From contig JAESUZ010005462.1 in the NCBI GenBank assembly GCA_017311185.1, positions 2,542,001 through 2,606,000 of the forward strand: 64,000 nucleotides of DNA. The letters are read 5' to 3'. The notes below the pieces were generated by a model. That model saw only the letters and a program-made list of their open reading frames with translations. It was not told where the DNA came from and searched no databases. Origin of the DNA: Proteles cristata cristata. Taxonomy: Eukaryota; Chordata; Mammalia; Carnivora; Hyaenidae. Every line of letters starts with the position of its first letter. Positions within the stretch are counted from its first letter, which is position 1. Positions 34,236-45,686 of the stretch are shown here, piece by piece. The position numbers and the translations under genes were made by a program.

Positions 34236-36039
34236 GTGCTGTGTCTCAACTGCAATAGGCCCTTAGGTAGTAGGTGAAGCTATCTCTTCCACTTGATAAG
34301 AGACATTACCAATATTGTTTAGGCAAAAATACTTAGAATTATCTATCTTCCTCATTCAGATTGCACTTTGACAGCTATTAAAAGAGAGTGTCAATGTTTT
34401 GTGACAATTCTGATATCAGGTGCTCACCCTTCGTCCCTACCTATAAGTTCTTCGTGTAACCTTAACAAAAAAAAAATGATAGGGTCTGATCTTTCCATGG
34501 ATGATCTCTATTGACAAATATTAATTTAGTGATGTGTTCTAGAATGTTCCTGGGGATTGTTTTCATGCTTACAGGTTCATAATTTCCAAAATTCAGCCAT
34601 TATATTTAAGTAAACAAGTAGGATATTTGCCCTCTCCCTTCCCCTTGTAACATTTTTATGATTTTCTATGAATCACCATAACAAAATTACTCTGAAATTC
34701 TATTTCCCAGTTTTTAAAATAAACAACCTGGATGTTCATCCATTCTTAATTTAATAGTTTGCCAAATTTTTCTGAAATAAAAATTCCAATCTGTAATATC
34801 CCATATGAAATACAAAAACATCTATAATCCTCAATTACTTATGGTTTAAAAAACATTAAGCTGTTTTCCTTGTAGGTGCCAAGTATTCATAAACTCTAAT
34901 AATCAACTTCAAGATACTAATTTTGCTTAGAATTGATAGTGAGTTGACCTGATCTGGAGCAATCTAGAACTATTTGTTATGTTTGCTCTATTTGTGTGCC
35001 TTGGTGAGTCCTCACATTTTCTAGAAAACAAAAAGGCAAAAATGAGATGAAAATCAGCCAGTTGTACCTGGCCTTCCTGATCAATGCCTGCCCTGTGCAA
35101 GTAAGTGTTCTGAGACCCTGTGTTGATACATGCCTGCCATATAAGAAAAGTCAACCACTAGGTCCCAAGCCAAAGATGTATTAATATAAGTAATATTAGC
35201 AGTTATGACACATCATCCTTTCTTTTCCAAATTTCCCCCATTTGTGCTTTCAAAAGTTGGCTTTGTGCCTCTGCATAACATGTCAGGGCCAAGAAGTTGC
35301 TCTGAGCTCATCTGATCTAGAAAGATAAGATAACCTGTCAGATTTGGATTTTGCTGCCTTTAAGAATGTGTATGTAGGAATGAATGGCACCAGTGAGAGT
35401 TCAGAAAAAAATGTTTTAATACATGAGACACTCTGAAAGGTGAAAAGTTGAATGTGTGAAATGGCAGGGTTTAAAGAGCTCATGCCCAGCATTTGGCTCT
35501 TACTCAGTTCCGGGAGCTACACTAAATACTCACTGGATTTAGTAGTAGTAATACAACAATTCCCCTCATTTTAAAAGGCTCTTAGTTATGAGAGAGTAAG
35601 AGCCAAGGATAGCTTCTTCAGAAAGGGCATATTTCAAGGTATATGTCAAAATAGAGAGAGAGAGAGAAGCGTGAAGACTGAGAGGAAAGGGGGAGGTAGT
35701 AGAATAAGGAAGGAAATGAAGTTTGATGATCAGCAGTGAGTAATTTATTCTTTTAAACCATTTTGTTTTGTTTTGTTTTGTTTTGTTTTGTTGAGGGAGG
35801 TTCACATATATGCAAATACAGATTTAAAAAAATATTGCTGCATAAACTAAAGTCATTTTTGGAGACCTGGTGAAGCACACTATTTTAACAAGAACTTTAG
35901 TTCCTCTATCGTAAATTGAAAAGCATCAAGGTCTTGTATTTACTTGACCTTGGTTTTTCAGAAGAGCTGTGATATAAAACTATGTCCTCAAACACAGGTG
36001 CTCTAAAGTGGTAGTATCATCAAATTCACAAACACACTT
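34236..36039. other. Unannotated stretch with a (TTTTG)n repeat
   Basis: No recognised gene or young repeat. A short (GA)n run lies near 35650-35665 and a (TTTTG)n run at 35759-35793. Confidence 0.45.
35759..35793. repeat. (TTTTG)n microsatellite
   Basis: About seven tandem copies of the pentamer. Confidence 0.92.
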
Positions 36040-36800
36040 TATAATGACAGAGTTTGCAATCCACGATAGTCATGAATATGCACTGTATAGCAAAACATTA
36101 ACACAAAGTAAAATCAACAGGAAATGCAAGAAGAAATATGCATAAATTCACTGATAGAATACTCAATTCATTTTAGATCAAAATGATAAACATACACACA
36201 CACACAGAAGATCTAAACAACAAATAATGAAGCAATTACTATGTATCACACTACATCCCAAAATCAGAGAATAACTCATTTTTTCCAAATCAATTAGGAA
36301 GTAACAAAAATTGACTCTAGTCAGCCAGAAAGAAGACCCCAATACACATTTTTAATTAAAGGTAAAAATAACATTTTCTAATCATAATACAATAAAACGA
36401 GGAATTAGTAAAGTAGAAACTAAAAAAGAAATAAATCTATCTATAATTATTTTTAAAAATCTTAATTATTCAGTTACTAAAAAACCAAAATAGCAGAATA
36501 TTTAAAAAGGAACATGTATCAAATCCTATGGGATACAGTTAAAGCAGTGCCCGGGGGAACTTAGTAGTTGCAAATACATATATTAATAAACAGAGAATAT
36601 GGAAGATAAGTAAATTCAACATATAACGTAAAGAGCTTGGAAAAAAACAACAGAGTGAATTTAAACAAAGCAGAAAGAAGGAATTAGTACAAATTAAAGC
36701 AAAGGATAAATAAATTAAAAAAAACAGAAAGCAGTAATACCAATAAATAATTGGTTTTGGTAAAACTCACATCAAAATATATTTGAGGGGAGAAATGCAA
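36040..36800 (+). repeat. Ancient L1M/HAL1-type ORF2 fragment
   Basis: A-rich and decayed, but in order: 'cacagaagatctaaacaaca', 'taaaacgaggaattagtaaa', 'gatacagttaaagcagtgcc', 'aaataattggttttggtaaa'. This corresponds to the endonuclease/RT junction region of old L1 ORF2. Confidence 0.65.
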
Positions 36801-36844
36801 ATATGAAAAATTGGAAATGGAAATTCAAATACATAGTAATTTAA

Positions 36845-37053
36845 AAATTTTTTAATGTTTATTTATTTTTGAGAGAGAGAGACAGTGTGAGCGGGCAAAG
36901 AGCAGAGAGAGAGGAAGACACAGAATCCAAAACAGGCTCCAGGCTTTGAGCTGTCAGCACAAAGCCCAATGCAGGGTTGGAACTCATGAACCATGAGATC
37001 ATGGCCTGAGCCAAAGTCAGATACTTAACTGACTGAGCCACATAGGTGCCCCT
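36845..37053 (-). mobile_element. CAN SINE
   Basis: T/A-rich tail 'tttttaatgtttatttattt', GA block, 'aaacaggctccaggctttga', head at the right 'actgactgagccacataggt'. Confidence 0.9.
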
Positions 37054-37121
37054 AAATTTTTTTAAAGTAATATCTCAATAGTCTCCTGGAGATTAAAATT
37101 AGCTTCTTATCATTTAAAAAA

Positions 37122-37227
37122 TTTAGGCCACCTGGCTGGCTCAGTCAGTAGAACATCCAACTCTTGATCTCGAAGTTGTGAGCTTGAATGCCACGTTGGA
37201 TACTGGATTACTTTAAAAAATTTTTAA
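37122..37227 (+). mobile_element. Short CAN SINE variant
   Basis: Head 'ccacctggctggctcagtca', then 'actcttgatctcgaagttgt' and an early A/T tail ('ggattactttaaaaaatttt'), the short older CAN SINE form without the long pyrimidine body. Confidence 0.75.
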
Positions 37228-37990
37228 GGGCACCTAGGTGGCTCAGTTGGCTAAGTATCTGACTTCAGCTCAAGCCATGATCTCATGGTTCATGAGAACA
37301 AGTCAGGAGACTATAGATGCTGGCAAGGATGTGGAGAAGTGGGCATCCCCCTACACTTTTGGTGGGAACATAAACTGGTGCGGCCCCTCTGGAAAACAGT
37401 GTGGAGGTTCCTCAAAAAATTAACAATAGAACTCCCCTATGACCCAGCAATAGCACTACTAGTAATTTACCCAAGGGATACAGGAGTGCTGATGCATAGG
37501 AGCACATGGACGCCAATGTTCATAGCAGCACTCTCAACAACACCCAAAACATGAAAAGAGCCTAAGTGTCCATCAACAGACGAATGGATCAAGAAGATGT
37601 GGTATATTTACACAATGGAATACTACATGGCAATGAGAAAGAATGAAATCTGGCCATGTGTAGCAACATGGATGGACCTTGAGGGTGTTATGGTGAGCGA
37701 AATAAGTCAGGCAGAGAAGGACAAATATCATATGTTTGCACATATAGAAGAATTAGGAGGAACTTGATGGAGGACCATGGCGGGGGGGGAGGGGAAGAAG
37801 GGGGGAAATAGCGGGGGAGAGAGAGAGAGGCAAACCATGGGAGACTCTTGAATGCTGAGAACAAATTGAGGACTGATGGGTGTGGGGGGAGGGGGGAGAT
37901 GGGCATGGAGGAGGGCACTTGTGGGGATGAGCACTGGGTGTTATATAGAAATCAACTTGACAATAAACTATGAAAGAAAAAAGTAAATAA
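37228..37990 (+). mobile_element. SINE head fused to L1 3' end (chimera)
   Basis: 37228-37296 is the tRNA-like head of a CAN SINE ('gggcacctaggtggctcagt'). It switches at 'atgag' (37292-37296) to sense L1 ORF2 C-terminal sequence ('[20 protein letters not shown]' near 37315-37375), which runs to the L1 3' UTR and tail near 37985. The five bases 'atgag' are expected in both parents at that point. No SINE tail appears after the L1. No clear TSD was found, so an L1 insertion with deletion is an alternative. Confidence 0.8.
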
Positions 37991-38009
37991 CAAAAATAAA
38001 AAATAAATA

Positions 38010-38880
38010 TCCACAAACCCAGAAGCCATAAGACAAAAGATTGATATATTTTATTAACTACAAAATATCTAATTATGCCCAGGAATAGAACCTTCCACAA
38101 ACAAAATAAAAATGCTAAACAACAATCTGAGGGAAACATTTGCAACTCATAACACAAAGGATTAATTATGCTAATACATGAAGAGCTCCCACAAAGCATT
38201 AGAAAAGATTGACAGACCAATGGGGGAAAACAGGCAATGATGTTTAATACAAATACCACCAACAAAAGAGGTATATAAGTGGCTCTTAAACATACAAAAA
38301 GATGCCCAGTCTCACTCAAAACAAGATAAATGAAAATTAAAATTACGCCAATATTCAGTGTTTTGCCTATGAATATGGCAAAGATAAAGTGTAGATAACA
38401 CCCTGCTGGTCAGAATGTAGGTGAAGAGAAATTCTCATATATTGCTGCTGTTAGTATCAGTTCATATAAGGCAGAGCTTCAGAACGGAAGTCTGACTATA
38501 TCTGACAAAGTTAAAAATGCGTATTTTTTTGACTCATCAATTCTACATATAGAATTGATACTTATTCTACATATAGAGTCCAGCATATGTAAAGTCGTGT
38601 ATGTACAAAGATACTAATGGCAGACTGTTTGTAATTGCAAAACGATGTACCCATCTCAATAAAAGACCAGTTAAATTAATTTGATTCATTAAAATAAAGG
38701 CACCTCTCTGTGTACTGATATAAACAATCTTAGGAACACATTTTTAGGGCCAAAAAAAAAAAAAAAGCAAAGTGCAGAACAATATGTCTAATGTGTTAAC
38801 AATTTAGCAAAATAAGAGGAAAACACATACCCACAACTGCTTCTACATGGATGACAAATCTTGAGAACACTTAAAGTAAC
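38010..38880 (+). repeat. Ancient L1M-type fragment
   Basis: Old L1 ORF2 C-terminal/3' UTR phrases: 'aatgctaaacaacaatctga', 'aggattaattatgctaatac', 'tggcagactgtttgtaattg', 'gcaaagtgcagaacaatatg'. Strongly decayed. Confidence 0.6.
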
Positions 38881-38927
38881 AACCTAATAGTGGAGCTCCT
38901 GGGTGGGGAAGCTAGATGGCTCCCCCC

Positions 38928-38999
38928 ACCAAATTCATATGTTGAAGCCCTAACTGCTGGTGTAGCTATATAGACATACCCTTGTTCTATTACACTTTT
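38928..38999 (+). repeat. LTR-like/Tigger-like segment, left copy of a local duplicate
   Basis: 'accaaattcatatgttgaag' resembles the start of a MaLR LTR and runs into 'tagacatacccttgttctat', resembling a Tigger terminus. 38948-38992 is identical over 45 bases to 40117-40161. Confidence 0.7.
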
Positions 39000-39029
39000 C
39001 ACTGTAAATGTGTTTGTAGTTTCCAAATA

Positions 39030-39222
39030 TTTTAAAAAATTTTAATGTTTATTTTTGAGAGGGAGCAAGGAACAGAGAAAGGGGGAGACACAAAATCCGA
39101 AGCAGATTCCAGGCTCTGAGCTGTCAGCACAGAGCCCAACGTGGAGCTCGAACTCACGAGCCATGAGATCATTACCTGAGCCTAAGTCACACACTTAACC
39201 GACTGAGCCACCTAGGCACCCC
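39030..39222 (-). mobile_element. CAN SINE
   Basis: Tail 'aaaaaattttaatgtttatt', GA block, 'gattccaggctctgagctgt', head at the right 'gactgagccacctaggcacc'. Confidence 0.9.
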
Positions 39223-39240
39223 ATCGAATATTGTAACAAA

Positions 39241-39474
39241 CAGATACATTTCTTTTTTTTTTTTTTTTAATGCTTTATTTCTAGAGAGAGAGACAGCGAG
39301 CAGGAGGGTCAGAGAGAGGGAGTCACAGACTGAAACAGGCTCCAGGCTCTGAGCTGGCAGTCAACACAGAGCCCGACGCAGGGCTTGAACCCACGAACCG
39401 CGAGATCATGACCCAAGCGAAAGTCAGACGCTTAACCGACTAAGCCACCCAGGCGCCCCCAGATACATTTCTTA
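39241..39474. repeat. 14-base perfect TSD around a young SINE
   Basis: 'cagatacatttctt' at 39241-39254 and 39461-39474. Confidence 0.95.
39255..39460 (-). mobile_element. Young felid CAN SINE
   Basis: Long T-run at the left, 'gacagcgagcaggagggtca', body 'aacaggctccaggctctgag', head at the right 'cgactaagccacccaggcgc'. Many CpG sites and a perfect TSD: one of the youngest insertions here. Confidence 0.95.
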
Positions 39475-40094
39475 AGAAAGAAAAGATCCAAGCATTCACT
39501 GTTATTTGTTCTCTGATAGGTCAGTAAGGAAAAAAGCTTTAGCAGGAATGTTGGAGAGGGGCTGTGGGAAGAGATGTCACAGGTGATGTGATATACCAAG
39601 GGTGGAAAATGCATCCATTAATATAGCCAAATATTATCCTACTCTTCACACACTCATTATTCAGCGCTTTAAGGATGTCAGTATTTCATATACATTGTCT
39701 CCTTTAGATATCACAGAAGGTTGTGTGTTCATTACTCATACACTTTGACTTGGAGAATAGAGGACCTGAGCAGAGCTGTGACAGATGTGTGTGGTTGTCC
39801 TGCTGTCTCTCTCTCTCTCCACCAGCACAGGACTCAGGAGGAGAGACACATATGAGAGATGGGTGTAATAAGACAGATGGCCTGGTGCCTACTCTTGTCC
39901 GCTAGTTCTTCCTCGAGGAGATGGACATTGGGAGACCAAGTGCACAGGCACAGCGAGCATGCCTAAAGCCTGGGTGATAAGCAAAGACCAGTGGTGTGTG
40001 GACATTCTCTCCAGCCTTTATACCCCAATGGTTCAGAGAAGGCCAAGCAGAAGAACCACCTCTGAGACACTGTTATGAACTAAATGCTTCCACC
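39475..40094. other. Unannotated stretch between the duplicated segments
   Basis: No credible gene. A weak antisense MIR-like patch may lie near 39650-39720. Confidence 0.4.
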
Positions 40095-40597
40095 CCTCAC
40101 CAAATTCATGTCAAAACCCTAACTGCTGGTGTAGCTATATAGACATACCCTTGTTCTATTATTCTTTGCTTTACTGCCCTTCACAGATACTACTTTTTGT
40201 TTTGTTTTGTTTTAAACAAATTGAAGGTTTGTGTCAATACTGAGACAAGCAAGTCTACTGGAACCATTTTTACAACAGCATTTGCTCACTTCGTGTCTCT
40301 GGGTCACATTTTGGTAACTCTCATAGTATTTCAAACTTTTTCATTATTAGTATATTTGTTACGGTGATCTATAATCAGTGATCTCTGATATTACTATTGT
40401 AATTGTTTAGGGGCACTACAAAGCTCACCTTAATAAGACAGTGAACTTAATTGATAAATGGCGCATGTGTCCTGACTGCTCCACTGACCAGCTGTTCTCC
40501 CATCTGTGTCCCTCACCTTAGGCCCCCATAATCACTGAGACACAGCAATATTGAAATTAGGCTAATTAGTGACCCTACAATGGCCTTTAAGTATTTA
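40095..40597 (+). mobile_element. Tigger1-type DNA transposon 5' part, with LTR-like flank
   Basis: From about 40140 the sequence follows the Tigger1 5' region: 'caaattgaaggtttgtgtca', 'acaacagcatttgctcactt', 'gtcacattttggtaactctc', 'agacagtgaacttaattgat', 'accctacaatggcctttaag'. The upstream 40095-40139 is LTR-like and part of the local duplicate. Only the 5' non-coding part is present; no transposase is left. Confidence 0.8.
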
Positions 40598-40723
40598 TAT
40601 GTATATACTGATAGATATATATGTGTGTACATATACATACACATATATATACATATATACATACATATATATACATATACATATATACATACATATATAT
40701 ACATATACATATATATACATATA
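40598..40723. repeat. (TATACA)n-type AT microsatellite
   Basis: Alternating 'tatacatatatacata' repeats at the junction between Tigger and L1. Apparent frames in it are simple-repeat artefacts. Confidence 0.9.
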
Positions 40724-42122
40724 TGTTGAAGAGTCTCTTCAACAAATGGTGCTGGATAAACTGGACAGAGACATGCAGAAGAATGAAACTGACCACTTTC
40801 TTACATCACACATAATGTTTATTTTTATTTTTGAGAGAGAAAGAGACAGAGCACAAGCAGGGGAGGGACAGAGAGAGACACATACAGAATCCGAAGCAGG
40901 CTCCAGGCTCTGAACTGTCATCACAGAGCCCAATGCGGGGCTTGAACTCACGAACCGCAAATCATAACCTGAGCCAAAGTCAGACACTTAACCAACTGAG
41001 CCACCCAGGTGCCCCTCTTACATCGTACACAAATATAAGCTCAAAATGGATGAAAGACATATATGTGAGACCTGAAACCACAAAACTCTAATAAGAAAAC
41101 ATAGGCAGTGATTTCTTCAACATTGACCATGGAAACATTTCTCTAGGTATGTCTCCTTGGGCCAAGGAAGCAAAAGCTAAAATAAACTGTTGGGATTACA
41201 CCAAAATTAAAAAAAAAACTTATATAGTGAAGAAAACCGTCAATAAAACAAAAAGGCAACCTACTAAATGAGAGAAGATATTTGCAAATGATGTATCTGG
41301 TTAATAGATTAATATCCAGAATATATTAAAAACATACAAAACTCAACACCAAAAAATTTAAATAATCCAGTTAAATATGAGCAGACCTGAACAGACATTT
41401 TTCCAAAGAACAGACACATGAAAAAAGGCTCAGCATCCCTAATCATCAGGGAAATGCAGATCAAAACCACAATGAATTATCACCTTACACATGTCCAAAT
41501 AGCTAGAATAAATAAAACAAAAATGCAATAACAATAACATAAAAAGCAAGAAATAACAAGTGTTGATGAGGATGTGGAGAGAAAGAAATCCTCAGGCACT
41601 CAGGGTAGGAAGGCAAATTGGTGTAGCCACTCTGAAATACAGTGTGGAGTTTCCTCAAAAATTTAAAAATAGAATAAACATATGATCCAGTAATTCTACT
41701 ATTGGGCATTTATCCCCCTGAAATGAAAACACTAATTCAAAAAGATATACACATCCCTATGTTTATTGCAGCATTATTGACAACAGCCAAGATATGGAGG
41801 CAACACAAGTGTCCATCCATAGATGAATGGATAAAGAAGATGTGATATATATATTCAATGGAATATTACTCAGTTACACACACAAAATGAAATTTTGCCA
41901 TTTGCAACAACATGGATGGACCTGGAGGGTATAATGCTAAGTGAAATAAGTATAACAGAGAAAGAAAAATAACATATGATTTCACTCATATGTGCAATTT
42001 AAGAAACAAATGAATAAACAAAAAAAGAGATGTAAAGAAAAGGCTGACTTACAGAGAACTGGTGGTTGGCAGAAGGGAGTTGGATTGGAGATGGTTGATA
42101 AAGGGGATTAAGAATACAGTTA
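40724..42122 (+). mobile_element. L1 LINE 3' part, older carnivore copy
   Basis: ORF2 C-terminal phrases: 'aacaaatggtgctggataaa', 'agacatgcagaagaatgaaa', 'aagctaaaataaactgttgg', 'gtgttgatgaggatgtggag', 'gcattattgacaacagccaa', then 3' UTR to about 42122. A SINE splits it at 40812-41016. Many stops. Confidence 0.85.
40812..41016 (-). mobile_element. CAN SINE in L1
   Basis: Tail 'taatgtttatttttattttt', GA block, 'caggctccaggctctgaact', head at the right 'ctgagccacccaggtgcccc'. 'cttacatc' on both sides is a probable TSD. Confidence 0.9.
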
Positions 42123-42127
42123 ATGTG

Positions 42128-42338
42128 GACCAACTGGGTGGCTCAGCCAGTTAGGCATCCATCTTTTGATTTCAGCTCAGGTCATGATCTTGCAGTCGTT
42201 GGATAGAGCCCTGTGTCAGGCCCCACGCTGACAGCATGGAGCATGCTTGAGATTCTCTCCCTCCTGTCTCTGGCCCTCCCCTGCTCATGTTGTCTCTCTC
42301 TCTCTTTCAGAAAAAAATAAAACATCAAAAAAATATTA
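42128..42338 (+). mobile_element. CAN SINE
   Basis: Head 'gaccaactgggtggctcagc', body 'ccacgctgacagcatggagc', TC-rich block and 'aaaaaaataaaacatc' tail. Confidence 0.88.
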
Positions 42339-42743
42339 AAGGTAAAGCAGAGAGTGCTCTTTATGGAGGACACAGCCACTGCAGACTCAAGACAGGCAGA
42401 AAGAGTCCTTCCAATGGAAGACACAGGCACTGTGGAGCCAGAGTAGGTGGATCATTTTCAACCACTTTCTGCCTCATCCTCTGATATACCATTAGTGTTG
42501 TCCATTAGTTAAACCCAACTGGATGCCCTCCCTAGGCACAGAGCAGGCTGGGAAGTGTGGAGAATAAATCCAGGCTCTGTGGCCAATAGAGAATAGACAT
42601 CTATACCTAATGTCATCTGACTCTCACAGTCAGTGTCATTTTTCTTCAGAGATTATACTACTTACAGTAGAATTTCCAGAGTTCACACTTAAACTTCATG
42701 TTCATGAGGACTGATAGAATTTATTCTTTTTGGTATATAAGTT
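42339..42743. other. Unannotated, possibly LTR-like
   Basis: A phrase near 42482-42510 ('accattagtgttgtccatta') resembles an old LTR, but not enough to name. No gene. Confidence 0.3.
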
Positions 42744-42865
42744 AAAGTCACTGAGAAGCTGGGGGCGATGGGCATGGAGGAGGGCACTTGTGGGGATGAG
42801 CACTGGGTGTTATATGGAAACCAACTTGACAATAAACTATTTTTAAAAAAGCCACTGAGAAGCTG
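42744..42865. repeat. 18-base TSD around a minute L1
   Basis: 'aaagtcactgagaagctg' at 42744-42761 and 'aaagccactgagaagctg' at 42848-42865, one mismatch. Confidence 0.93.
42762..42847 (+). mobile_element. 86-base L1 3' UTR insertion
   Basis: Only the last part of the L1 3' UTR ('ggaggagggcacttgtgggg' to 'cttgacaataaactattttt') with an A-rich tail, bounded by an 18-base TSD. An extreme 5' truncation. Confidence 0.93.
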
Positions 42866-43447
42866 ACATATAGAGAACTGATGTATTGTTAAGTCCATGA
42901 AATCACCTAAAACATCTCCAAAAATAAATGAAAAAAAATTAAAAATTTTTAAAAATTAAAAACAAAACACCAGAAGGGCATTTTCTAAGGGGGTAATTAT
43001 TTGGACACCACTGAAAATCAGTGCTTATATGATATGTTTACAAACACATGAACCTAAGATAAATTGAACCTAAGATGAACCCTAAGAGAAATTCAACCTG
43101 AGATGAACCCTAAGAAAAATTCCATCATCTAGAAAACAGGACTGTTGTATTCCCTGCAGATACCACAGGCATAAAGGCACAATAAAATTATGTTTCTGAA
43201 ATTTTATGTTTCTGAAATATATAGTTCAACTATAATGAACTAGGCAAAATAAGTTTATATTAGTACATTCCTGTAATATGTTATATTATATATAAATAAA
43301 CATATTATATTATAGATTCAGAAGAAATTTTTTAGTTTACTCTTTTATTTAAAAAGCATTTATTAATTGTACCTGCTATGGACCAAGGCTTTAGAATACA
43401 TAAACAGATAAGCCTTAGCCCTCAAAGAATTTATACTCTAGTAAGTA
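42866..43447. other. Unannotated stretch with an L2/MIR-like patch
   Basis: About 43340-43445 resembles the antisense L2 3' part ('tagccctcaaagaatttata'). An imperfect duplicated phrase 'ctaagatgaaccctaag' lies near 43070-43120. No gene. Confidence 0.4.
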
Positions 43448-43755
43448 CAAGGGTCAGTAAATTGCAGTCCATGGCCCAGTCCAGACTGCTGCCTGTTTAT
43501 TTACACCTGTGAGCTAAGAGTAACTTTTAAAAATCAAAAGAATAACATTTCATGCAAAAATTATATGCAATGCAAATTTTAATGTCCATAAATAAAGTTT
43601 TATTGGAACATGGCCATACCATTTCTTTATATATTGACTATGGCAGCTTTGCACTGTAACCACAGAGTTGAGTTGTTGAGACAGAGACTGTGTAGCCCAC
43701 AAAGTCTAAAGTAGTTATTATCTGGTCCTTTACAGAAAAATGTTGCTGATCCCTG
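43448..43755 (-). mobile_element. hAT-type non-autonomous DNA transposon
   Basis: The ends are inverted: 'caagggtcagtaaattgcag' at the left and 'ttgctgatccctg' at the right. Internal 'aataaagttttattggaaca', 'ttgagacagagactgtg' and 'tctggtcctttacagaaaaa' match a common mammalian hAT-Charlie-type element. The family name is not assigned. Confidence 0.75.
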
Positions 43756-45329
43756 GTCTAGTAGAAGACAAACAAATAGCTACAGCAAGTTCAAGTCAAC
43801 TTTATAAGGGTGAAGTCGGGGCAAAAAAAAGAAAAGATTACATCTGCCTGTAGGAGTGGAAGCACAGAGCAAGGGTAGCCAGAGAGGCTTTATGAAGGAT
43901 GCAGGGTTGACCTTATAAGAGCAAATGGGTACAATCCATACAATAATGATGAATGTACCCATTAGCAGGACTTCCTCCAGAAATTATTCTTCCTCCAGAA
44001 ATGCTCGTGGTGGATTTATACAAATCCCAACAAATGTTTGTCCTTTTCCCTGGGTGACCAATGCCAAGTACTTGCTAGATTACTAGATTAACAGATACCT
44101 GGGCATTTTAGAGTTACTGTATCTGGTCATGGTATAAATGACTCACTCAGAAATTAAAGCTATGCCAACCTATCACCTTATTGCCACTAAATTTTCATCA
44201 TGTGCACTAACAGAGAGAGAAATGGAGTTTTGTGGTTGGAAATGATTCAGAGATGAAGAATCTTTGAATGATTCAAAGATGAAGAATAATAAACGATTGG
44301 GTCAAACCCATAAGTGAAAGGATAACACTGTGAGAAACCACAGCACTGGCTGAAGGAAAAGTCAAGAAGCTAAAATAAACTATCAAAGGCAGTCAAGAAC
44401 AATAGGCCCCGATGAATAGCCTGCCCCCAAGAGCAAGGTGCAAGGGAGCATCTTAGGAAAACAACATGTCAGAGCATACATAGAACATAGCCTCATATGC
44501 CAGACTGGTACAGGAAGTTCATTTCCTCTCCCCAAATTCCAAAAATCAATGAAATGTTGCTCCTGGACATAAGAAAGGGGGTCAAACCAGTGACTTATTT
44601 GAAATGGACTAATCATTCTAATGAGCAAGTTATTTTATGAAAGCGTTTGATGTTGGTTGAGTGTCTCTCTTCCTTTTGCTTCCTTCCACGTGTTAGCCAT
44701 GGTCTTGGCCTCTGAGTACACAATGGTGACTGACTCTGGTTAGAAATAGCAGCCTCTGTTGGAATCTGGAAGGATTCCCAAAGAAGAACAGCAGGAAGGC
44801 AATGACTTGTGTGGAGAGAATGTGCAGTCACTGTGAGGGGTGTGAGTGGCAGCCCCCACATCTCTGTCAGGTTCAAGCATAAGAAACCCGGAGTATTTGG
44901 AAAACTCTCATCTTCTTCCTGAGTCTGCTAGCCTTCTCTCTGATGGTTACCTGACAGAGGTAAGAGGACTAAGTTCCTGGTATCACTGCTGGCCAGCACA
45001 ATGTGGCCTGGCTACTGCACCCCCCAGCAATTATCCAGAGTCTTTTAGTCCATCGTTCCAAGTCCTAGGATAGCAAAGAGCTAAAGGAATCTTGGCATAG
45101 TTCTCAACTTCATTTTTGTTTTCTGGAAGATCTGTTCATTTTCATCCTCATGATAAGAGTGTGTTATGCTCTTTGGGATCCATGGCACTTTGCTAGGAAT
45201 TGTAAAGAAGCCTGACTGAGACGTGGTCCTTGCCTAAAAAGATCTGGCTCTCTGGTAGCAGGGATAGTTCTTCTATGGAGTTTCATAGATTTTAAATGCT
45301 TACATTTTATATAGTCTCAGTATAATGCT
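43756..45329. other. Unannotated non-coding stretch
   Basis: No young repeats or credible gene. An L2-like patch may lie at 45175-45255. Confidence 0.4.
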
Positions 45330-45480
45330 ATGGGCAGGTCATTTTATTCCTGCTTTACAGATGAGAGAACTGAGCCTAGGAAGGCAGAGTACATTGTTCA
45401 AGATGCTTTAGATAAAATGTGCTGGAGCTGAGGTGGGGTCTGGATCTTTAGAATCCAAGTCCTCAGAATTACATTATCTG
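45330..45480 (-). repeat. MIR SINE fragment
   Basis: Antisense MIR phrases: 'ttacagatgagagaactgag', 'aaggcagagtacattgttca', 'gaggtggggtctggatcttt'. Confidence 0.6.
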
Positions 45481-45654
45481 AAGCTGCTTGGAGATACATT
45501 ATGTTTAAAATCATTGACTGAACACAATACTTTCCAAAAGAGTTCATATTAGAGGTAAGCCTATTTAAGCCTATCCCAAGGGAGAAAAATTCTTCTCTAA
45601 GGAGTAAAGACTAGGTAATGGATAAATGAAATATAATTCTGTTGATTTTGAAAA

Positions 45655-45686
<32 letters not shown>

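Noticed and set aside
40513..40815. Tyr/Ile-rich small membrane-protein-like frames
   Set aside because: Translations of an AT-rich microsatellite between Tigger and L1.
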